Below, in pieces: positions 57,140 through 64,000 of a stretch of DNA of 64,000 nt; positions within the stretch are counted from its first letter, which is position 1; each line of letters starts with the position of its first letter. The notes under the pieces were generated by a model. That model searched no databases. It saw only the letters and a program-made list of their open reading frames with translations, and was not told the origin of the DNA. The DNA lies in assembly GCF_030254825.1 (NCBI RefSeq), contig NC_083353.1, forward strand, positions 119,825,642 to 119,889,641. Reading direction: 5' to 3'. This DNA is from Meriones unguiculatus (lineage: Eukaryota > Chordata > Mammalia > Rodentia > Muridae). Position numbers and translations under genes: made by a program.

Positions 57140-58817
57140 AACAGTGCAAAGCAGTATGGGGTCAGTGTTGAAACTGAAGGACTCGAAAAGAGGTAGAGGG
57201 TTCATCAAGTTAGGATAGTAATGATAGTAACACCGGCTTGTACTTACTAAGAGTTTGCCCCGTGCTAAATACTCATTACACGTTCTCTAGTTCTCTAGGT
57301 GTTCGCTCGTTTTATCCTCCTGTGATAATGTGTTAGCCATGCAAAACAGGCATTTCTAGGCCTCCCATTTTACAGCTCTTAAAACAAGCAAGGTTAATAA
57401 AAATGCCGAGGGGAAGCTGCAGCCTCTATCAGGTTCTCTGTGCCTAACCCCAGAGACACAATCTTATCTATACTGAAGAAGCCTGGAAAGACCTGACAAA
57501 GGGGAGCTTTAGCCAGAGAAAGCAGGCCACACCCTGAAGAGGCTGCTGCATCCAGGGAGACCTCAGAAGGAAAGGCTGCCTGGGAATACTTAAAGGGCCC
57601 CAGGGTGCCTGAAGGCACTTGGATTTGATCCAGTAAAGTAGTTGGAGAACCAGTGAATGGACTTGGAAAGAAAATATCATGATTGCCCTGAGGGGACCGA
57701 TGTCGCCACTTGCTGTGTGGTGGCCACTGGGACTAGCTGGACCTTCGGGCTTTCTAATCATGTCTGCTCAGTGCCCTGTTTGCTGTCCCTTTGGCTTTAC
57801 GTTCATTCGCTCTTTCCCCCTTGGCCCTGTGGGATCTGTAGTAGCTCCCAGTTCTCAGTGACCAAGGAAATAGGCACTCACTGTCCCTCTGGTAACTGGG
57901 GCTTCCTGATAACCCTCAGGAGCCCCAGGTCCTGTTGCAGAAGCTGCCCACAGAAGGTAAAACAGCATAGTGTCCCTTTCAGGGATCTCTGGATATGATG
58001 TAAAATAAAGAAACCAACATTTCAGGGTAACCCTAGGAATGCGGAAGGATGGTGGCACATGGAGAGCCTTCTAGGATAGCGACAGCCTCAGTTGCCCTAA
58101 CAGGTCCTTATTTAGTCCCCAGGGGCTGAGTAGAAGGACCTCTGTCAATTAATGAAGACGGTGTTTCAAGAAAGGTTAGGTGTGTAGCCACCACTATTTT
58201 CTGCTTCGTGGTGATTAATTTGAGGTTTCAGTACAAGTCCCAAATCAGTTTATGAACACTGGTGGCAGCTCAAAGAAGCCAGCCGTTCAGTGTTAAACGA
58301 CGCAGGACTCCTGAAGGTAGGAGGATGACAGGAGCAAAGGTTAGTTGTTACATCTCTTTCTTTCTTTTTTTTTTTTTTTCATCACTTACAAAGAAAGTTA
58401 GTGATGAAGAAATGTTTTGGCAAGATCTCATGCAGATTGTTAACAAGGAAGCAGGCCTGCGACTCAGCCAGGCAGGGAAAAGTCGAGAGAGTCTCCCGGA
58501 CTGTGAAGAATACTTTAAGTGTGCAAGCGGAAGGGAGCCTTGTGTTCTCAGAGCAAGCAAGGAGAGGGCCCCGTTCTTCTGAAAGCTTGTGAGGATATTC
58601 TCTGTAGAAGCCTGAAGCGGTAGAGGAAGGGGCTGCTTGGAACTAGAGACCTGGGCTAGGAGGCAAGGCTCAAATGCAGACTCTCCCTGAGGCGGTTTTT
58701 GAGTAGTTAAATAGCCACGACACTGCATGGCTTTTATTGCTTTACAATTATTTTATTTATTATTATTATTATTGTGTGTCCTGTGTATGTTTGTGTGTGT
58801 GTATAACGTGTATGTAA
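57140..58817. other. Intron, unique sequence up to the provirus
   Basis: T-rich block at 58365-58379 and (ATT)n at about 58756-58772. Open frames up to 126 codons match nothing known. Confidence 0.45.
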
Positions 58818-59251
58818 TGAAAGACTGCCAGGAGCCTATCTAGACGGGGAGACCCCGCTTCCCAAGGAACAGCGAGACCAGCCTTCGGATGCAAGCCGCA
58901 AGAGGTTTATTTTGATACACGGGTACCCGGGGCGACCAAGCCTATCGGAGGACTTGCGCGCCTCTCGGTTAGGGTGACGGGTTTTTATAGGGCTCGGGAG
59001 CAGGAGGCGCGGTTACAGAAGTGAGAAGCAGTTACAGGGTTCTGATTGGGTGGTTTGAACAAAGCCGTAATTAAGTCACGTACCCAGAACAGGGAAGGCG
59101 GGAAGGCAGATTGTGAGCAGGGTCACGTACCCACCCGGAACCGGAAGGCGGGAAAGAATGCAGCGAGGTAGCTATCCCCTCAGGGAACTTACCGCTATAC
59201 TGCGCCTACTCTACATAGTGTTAACGATCGCTGCTATCTTTTGGTCTTTCA
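58818..59251 (-). repeat. Proviral 3' LTR (complete, 434 bp)
   Basis: Inverted ends TGAAAGAC and GTCTTTCA. Reading on the minus strand: U3 with two 47-bp-spaced repeats, a CCAAT box (ATTGG on the + strand, 59045-59049), a TATA box CTATAAAAA (58990-58982), probable R start near 58960 (about 25 bp on), AATAAA polyadenylation signal (58911-58906) and U5. The R region closely resembles the MLV R (AGTCCTCCGATAGGCTTGGT, GCCCCGGGTACCCGTGT). The 4 bases outside the left end are GTAA; the matching duplication at the other end is outside the window. Confidence 0.95.
59075..59157 (-). promoter_or_regulatory. U3 direct repeats with ETS- and E2F-type motifs
   Basis: GTCACGTACCCA starts at 59075 and again at 59122; each copy ends with GGCGGGAA (59097-59104 and 59147-59154), an E2F-type site. 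The second copy also has CCCGGAA and CCGGAAG (59134-59147), ETS-type cores. Paired enhancer repeats in U3 are usual for gammaretroviruses. The same pair is present in the 5' LTR (63885 onward). Confidence 0.8.
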
Positions 59252-59264
59252 TTTCCCCCTTTCC
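59252..59264 (-). other. Polypurine tract
   Basis: On the minus strand GGAAAGGGGGAAA lies immediately before the 3' LTR, the plus-strand DNA primer site of retroviruses. Confidence 0.92.
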
Positions 59265-61673
59265 TATGATCATTTGAAGACCCAATCTTGGGTCTTCCAG
59301 ATAGATTATTTTTTTATAATGGGATCTGGGGTCCCTTCAGGGTGGATATAGGGGTAGTAAGCCAAGGAGATTACAGGATCCCTCGAGGCTTTTAGCCCAG
59401 TTGCTGCAATATTAGTGTCCATTTCAGCTAAGCAGATGTCCAAGACAATAGCTAATGCCAGGGAGCCCCTTTTGACTTAGCATTTCAGCCTGCTAGGGGG
59501 GGATTTGGGCGTAGATCCGTCTTCTGGAGCTTCTTCGAGCTGACCATTGGACCGTAGGCATCAGGGGCTAGGAAGGCTGAAATGCCAGTCAAAGGCTGGG
59601 CAATGGGGAAGTCCCAAGCATCTGGTTCGTTGATCCACCCGAAGAGGCAGGGAGCAATCATGTCAGTTTCCAGGAAGTCCAGATCTCAGCTTGCAGTCCA
59701 CAGCTGATCCCGGACAGAGTTAAACAGGTGAAGATCTGCTGAGACAAATTCAGACTGGAGACAGGAGTTAAAATTTGTCTATTAAATGGGAAAGATCAGG
59801 GAAAATCTCATCTGCGATCCTTTTGAGCTATGCCAGATCGAGGTCACATCCCTGAAACTCATATGAAATTTTAGTACACAAAAGGAAATATACATAATTT
59901 TAAATACTCAGAAAAGTAACATATCAGCAAATCAAACATTTTGAGAGGAACAGGTAAAACTGCATCCCACTGAATGAGTATCAGTTAGCTGTTTGTTTTA
60001 TAACCTTTATACACAACCTAAGTGTCCACAGTAACATTTTTTTTCCTTCTGTGGGCATAGCTGTTTGTAATTAGTCACGAATGAAGCTTGGCTATTTTTA
60101 TACACTCAGCATATACTTTTAGTTTTCACTTTTACTTTATGTTTACACTGGAAAGTTAGGCAGAAATACATTACTGGCTTTTAGTGCTAAACCCTGGATG
60201 CTTGGACTTTCTTTAACAAAGCAACTAGAAGGAATAGGTTTAGGATATTTCTGTGTCAAAATCTACCCCAGAAATGGCAGATATTAAGAATACCATACTA
60301 AAAGCTATGACTTTTGGGTCAGATACACACATTAAACAGATGTTTTTAAAATAACGAGAAGCACCTTTAGTCTATCTTTAGAAGCCAACAAAGGAAATTA
60401 AAATCTTAACCTGGTGACTGAATAATAAGCAGTTATTGCTCCATCAACTTATCAGAACTCTATTGATCAATGTCAACACTCTGAACTTTTAAAATTTTAT
60501 AACATAAGCACAACAGTAGCAAAGGGGGGGGAGAAATTTAAAATATTTCCCATTTTTAATCTGCTTTAAAATATTTTTATCTCTTTATAATTTATAATTA
60601 TATACCTAAAAAAACTACTTAGACTCTCCAATCTTTTGAATTTATCAACCCTGAAACATTTTTTAAACTAAATAATAACACTCTAGATTTTTACAACCTA
60701 AACTCCTGTATTCTCAGACCCTATATAAGCTCCACTTATTTATCTTAAGACATGAGTCCTGTGAGCAAGGCAAACCTGTCTTTTTTTCTAAATAAGGTAT
60801 CTAGTACTCTGTGGTTCTAGCTAATGAGCTGATCAATGAGCTAACAGTCGATCTAATTGTCTTTTCTCTAGCTGCAAAGCTACCGTAAGCTTAGCATAGC
60901 CGTCAAGGTGTTCAGAGACCTGAGAAGGATAAATTATAAGCTAAATAAATACCAATCCATGTGCCAATCAAAATGACAGGGATGACTAGTTAGCCCATTA
61001 CCTAGGCAGTGTCCCTGGCTCCTGTACAGACGCAGTTCTGCCAGGCACATAAGATGAGAGACTGTTTCTGTGGAGAAAGAAACGAGAGAATGGCCTCACC
61101 TCGCCCTTAGCAACGTGAAACATTGACTCCAGGTGTCCACAGTTTTGGCTGGGCCTTAGCAGTGGGCCAGTTGAGGCAATATTGCCCAGTGGTTAGCATA
61201 CCACAATCCAGAGTAGCATTCATCTGTCGTTGTGCCCAAATCTTCTCGAGACCTTGGGGGACCTACTGCCAGGATTGCGGGACTTCCTGTCACAATAAGC
61301 TTACACATGTTAAAATGCCTAATTCAGATTTCTGACAAGCTTGAGGGCCAGCATATCCGAGTTACTCTGTTTTTATCATCTGCTCTAAACTGTGTCCTAT
61401 AAAACAGAATGCTATGATCTCTGATTCTAGCATATTTTCGAGATACATGTCCTAGAAGTATATATTTTAAGACAAATAGACAAGAGACTAGGTAAGGCTC
61501 AACTGCAGTATTTAGCATAACTTTAAATCTGTTCTTTCTGAACTAAAATCAAAGCAAACCTTTTAATCGGATACAGTTTATAGAGAGGCTAGCTAATCTT
61601 TCTGCTCCTACCACTTGCATTAAAATTGAACATTAAAAAGCTTTGCATTTAGCACTAATGACTAAACATATCT

Positions 61674-61900
61674 CCGGACCAGCATGGCAGCTGGCCATGT
61701 GTAACCGAACTGAGCTGGAATCCCTAAACAAACATGGCAGCCAAACTACAGCTTCACGCGTTCTCTATTGCTGAACCATCATGGTGGCTGGCCACGTGTA
61801 ACTGAACTCAGCTGGAAGTCTCAAACAAATATGGCAGCCAAACTACAGCTTTACGAGCTCTCCATTGCTGAACCATCATGGCAGCTGGCCATGTGCTAGC
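61674..61900. repeat. 97-bp tandem repeat, about 2.4 copies, inside the provirus
   Basis: The CATGG markers recur at 61683, 61780 and 61877, exactly 97 bp apart. Each unit contains GGCTGGCCA or CAGCTGGCCA, a segment TATGGCAGCCAAACTACAGC (first unit CATGGCAGCC...), and an ATTGCTGAACCATCATGG junction. Units differ at about 10-12 positions. Confidence 0.9.
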
Positions 61901-62944
61901 ATTAGCACAGGCTGTGACTGACAATACCATACATGGCCATTAGGTGCTGATGATACAGCAAACACTTCGGAGCTTCCATAATCCCCCACAACCAAAAGTT
62001 CCCAGTAATCGAACAAGCTTTAGAACCAACTGCATAACAGAACAATTTTAAACTGTAATTATTTTAGCCATACCAAATCTATCAGCTAGAATTTTTTCCT
62101 TAAAAGAGCATAAAAAAACATTTTGTAATGAGGAATCACCAGCCTTTTAAATGAAGTATAACATTTTAAAATACAGTTTTTCTTTAAATCATATTAACTC
62201 TCTGGCTTTTTATAACACATCCACTAACCTTCTGCGACATGCTATATACATTCAGATTTCTAGCTTTTCTTTTCTGGCTTAACCAGACATGCTTACTTTT
62301 TTGCTCTCGCTCTCTTTCTTGCTTTTCAGACGACATAAAAACTCTCACTAAAATCCTTTCCATTCTGACATGATCCTGCTGAAGCCCAGAGTCTACGTAC
62401 GATTTGCTTTTTATAGGCAAAGCAAAAGCAAGTTACATTACTATAAAGAGGAGTTCTGAAACTGCCAAAATTTTTTTTAATAACTTTCCTGCATCTGATA
62501 ACATAAAGGTAACAACCAAACTCTAAGGAACTTAGAACAAGCTTTAAGGAACTCGGTGAAACTTCCCCTTTTCTTTGTCTCAAGATAAAGAACAGGGTGT
62601 AAACATGTTTTTATAAACAAAGCAGCTTATCAAACAAACAGCTCTCCATAAGATACATTTCAAAAACTGCAATTTTCTCAGTCATAGTCATACCCAAATG
62701 TCTGATAAACTTTAAACAAATTTTTTAACCCGTTTTTGCAATATTAAAACAAAGTACCCCTTTTGTAGAAGTCACAAGGCATAAACATAATCTTTAAGAT
62801 TAAAACCAGATTTTAAAACCAGAATTTACCAGTGCAAGCAATTTAATTTTTAAAACCAATACCAATTTAAAATAAGCTATCCTTTTAACCTAGAAGGAAA
62901 TGAGATTTGACCAAGGTCTTTCTTTTTCTTTTTTTACCCATACC

Positions 62945-62993
62945 AAGATGGCGGTTACATTATAAAATCACATGGTGAAGTCAAGATGGCGGC
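62945..62993 (-). promoter_or_regulatory. Pair of YY1-type motifs in the proviral leader
   Basis: AAGATGGCGG at 62945-62954 and AAGATGGCGGC at 62983-62993, 38 bp apart in the same orientation. Both match the YY1 consensus core on the + strand. They lie about 630-680 bp downstream of the 5' LTR in the element's sense. Confidence 0.6.
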
Positions 62994-63466
62994 GAGACAC
63001 TGAGACACTTTAGACCACGTGGCAGCCTATACAATATGCGCTTATGGATCTAATAAGGCGCATAGGCACACATTTTAAACAAATTTCGTAAGGCCTTTCA
63101 GAACAGAAAACAAAAGGTAGACAGACAAACAACACTCACTACACTTATGACAAAAATCAAGCAGACAGCAGACAACACAAACCGCGCGGTACGAGATCGG
63201 TGCCAAAGCGAACACAAACATTCAGATGGAGACCTTGTCGGAGGTCCGGTTCCTCCGTCTCCCAGATGAAGCACGTAGCCTTCTCTCAGGGCGTCGCCCC
63301 AAAGAGTCCCACTCGGCTCGTGTTTCCAGACAGAAGGGAACCCAAGAAGGGTTACCCTTACCAGGCACTCCTGAGACGTCTCCCAGGAGGCACGGAAAAG
63401 AAGTACGAGCCCGTCGGCTCCTTCTAGTTTCCGTCTGATACAGATGACCTGGCCAAGTCCAGACCA

Positions 63467-63487
63467 CAGGGGGACTCGAACCCCCTG
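63467..63487 (-). other. Perfect hairpin resembling a tRNA T-arm
   Basis: On the minus strand CAGGGGG, loop TTCGAGT, CCCCCTG: a 7-bp perfect stem with a seven-base loop, containing GGTTCGAGTCC-like B-box sequence as in tRNA T-arms. No acceptor, D or anticodon arm is present, so it is not a tRNA gene. It lies in the leader between primer site and interior. Confidence 0.65.
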
Positions 63488-63560
63488 GAAACAAACTCAC
63501 ACAAAGACAGACCGTTTAACACAACGATACACAAGACTCACAGAACAAAAAGCCGGCAGG

Positions 63561-63570
63561 TCTTACCTCC
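63561..63570 (-). other. Splice donor in the proviral leader
   Basis: On the minus strand GGAG/GTAAGA, a near-consensus donor about 40 bp after the primer site. MLV has its donor at the same relative place. The preceding ACCACCGACCCAGCGTCGGG segment also resembles the MLV leader. Confidence 0.7.
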
Positions 63571-63607
63571 CGACGCTGGGTCGGTGGTCCCTGGGCGGGG
63601 GTCTCAG

Positions 63608-63625
63608 ATCTCGGTGGGACCTCCA
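63608..63625 (-). other. Primer-binding site, tRNA-Gln type
   Basis: On the minus strand TGGAGGTCCCACCGAGAT, complementary to the 3' end of tRNA-Gln, two bases after the LTR end. MLV-like viruses have the same two-base spacing. Confidence 0.9.
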
Positions 63626-63627
63626 AA

Positions 63628-64000
63628 TGAAAGACTGCCAGGAGCCTATCTAGACGGGGAGACCCCGCTTCCCAAGGAACAGCGAGACCAGCCTTCGGAT
63701 GCAAGCCGCAAGAGGTTTATTTTGATACACGGGTACCCGGGGCGACCAAGCCTATCGGAGGACTTGCGCGCCTCTCGGTTAGGGTGACGGGTTTTTATAG
63801 GGCTCGGGAGCAGGAGGCGCGGTTACAGAAGTGAGAAGCAGTTACAGGGTTCTGATTGGGTGGTTTGAACAAAGCCGTAATTAAGTCACGTACCCAGAAC
63901 AGGGAAGGCGGGAAGGCAGATTGTGAGCAGGGTCACGTACCCACCCGGAACCGGAAGGCGGGAAAGAATGCAGCGAGGTAGCTATCCCCTCAGGGAACTT
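63628..64000 (-). repeat. Proviral 5' LTR (partial, 373 of about 434 bp)
   Basis: Identical base for base to 58818-59190 of the 3' LTR as far as I can compare by eye. The missing 61 bp would contain the U3 start and host junction. It has the same TATA (63792-63800) and AATAAA signal positions. As the 5' LTR it would drive transcription leftward, antisense to Etv6. Confidence 0.95.

Larger units (their letters stand above)
59265..63607 (-). other. Proviral interior without coding capacity
   Basis: About 4.3 kb. From 59800 to 62950 it is markedly AT-rich and A-rich on the + strand, unlike gammaretroviral gag-pol. The longest minus-strand frames (64-92 codons) show no capsid, zinc-knuckle, protease, reverse transcriptase, integrase or envelope motif. 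The right 600 bp resembles an MLV-type leader. It includes a 97-bp tandem repeat and two YY1-like sites. Confidence 0.8.
20867..64000 (+). other. Etv6: Etv6 intron 1 (5' part)
   Basis: Starts at the GTAACG donor. No stretch within the remaining 43 kb encodes the exon 2 sequence expected after ...CSIK (a segment beginning QERISYTPP), so the intron runs past the window. Large first introns are typical of ETV6. Content is old SINEs, LTRs and microsatellites in unique DNA, plus one young antisense provirus at the end. Confidence 0.85.
58818..64000 (-). mobile_element. Gammaretrovirus-like (ERV1) provirus, antisense in Etv6 intron 1
   Basis: Minus-strand element with a complete 3' LTR (58818-59251), polypurine tract (59252-59264), an interior of about 4.3 kb, a tRNA-Gln-type primer site (63608-63625) and a 5' LTR (63628 to past the window). 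From the LTR spacing of 4810 bp the full element should be about 5.24 kb, ending near 64061. R/U5 and leader are clearly related to murine leukaemia virus-type gammaretroviruses. The interior is AT-rich and holds no gag, pol or env frame, so it is non-autonomous. GLN and MuRRS/LTR-IS groups are candidate relatives that I cannot separate without a repeat library. Confidence 0.93.

Noticed and set aside
61683..61900. CRISPR-like array
   Set aside because: Units are contiguous 97-bp tandem copies without distinct spacers, and the host is a mammal.
63467..63487. tRNA gene
   Set aside because: Only a T-arm-like hairpin is present; acceptor, D and anticodon arms are missing.
59265..63607. Possible gag/pol/env genes in the provirus
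   Set aside because: The minus-strand frames are at most 92 codons, with none of the motifs expected for capsid, reverse transcriptase, integrase or envelope, and the interior is strongly AT-rich.

Overview
The window is muroid-rodent nuclear DNA (mouse/rat type). B1, B2 and B3 SINEs, L1 of the Lx type, MT/MaLR LTRs and long (CA)n tracts occur throughout, and there are no dense bacterial-type reading frames. I cannot fix the species. Clean rat-type ID elements are absent, but most SINEs are old copies, so neither mouse nor a related murid is excluded.

Only one protein-coding locus is supported: the first exon of Etv6 (TEL, an ETS-family transcriptional repressor) on the + strand. A CpG island (about 19.56-21.08 kb) holds the promoter. 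The 11 first codons (20834-20866) match the ETV6 N-terminus and end in a canonical splice donor. An in-frame stop lies one codon upstream of the ATG. Two short upstream ORFs precede it; the second starts directly after the stop of the first and overlaps the Etv6 start codon out of frame. Everything 5' of about 19.5 kb is upstream intergenic sequence; everything 3' of 20866 is the beginning of the first intron.

Upstream region (1-19.5 kb): a minus-strand L1 5' half with broken ORF1 and the start of ORF2, a local 175-bp duplication, LTR and SINE clusters, a 92-bp alternating pyrimidine-purine tract, an L1 3' UTR, an old ORF2 fragment, an L1 3' end split by a B2 insertion, and a hAT-type miniature transposon. 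Intron 1 (20.9-58.8 kb): unique sequence mixed with old SINEs, several TG...CA MaLR LTRs, a class II LTR nested inside one MT LTR, microsatellites, and two motif clusters that could be blood-cell enhancers.

The most notable object is at the right edge (58818 to beyond 64000): an antisense gammaretrovirus-like provirus. Its 3' LTR is complete, and its 5' LTR is cut by the window end but identical to the 3' LTR over all 373 comparable bases. It keeps a polypurine tract, a tRNA-Gln-type primer-binding site, a splice donor and an MLV-like leader, but has no gag, pol or env reading frame. It looks like a recent, non-coding, non-autonomous insertion in Etv6 intron 1.
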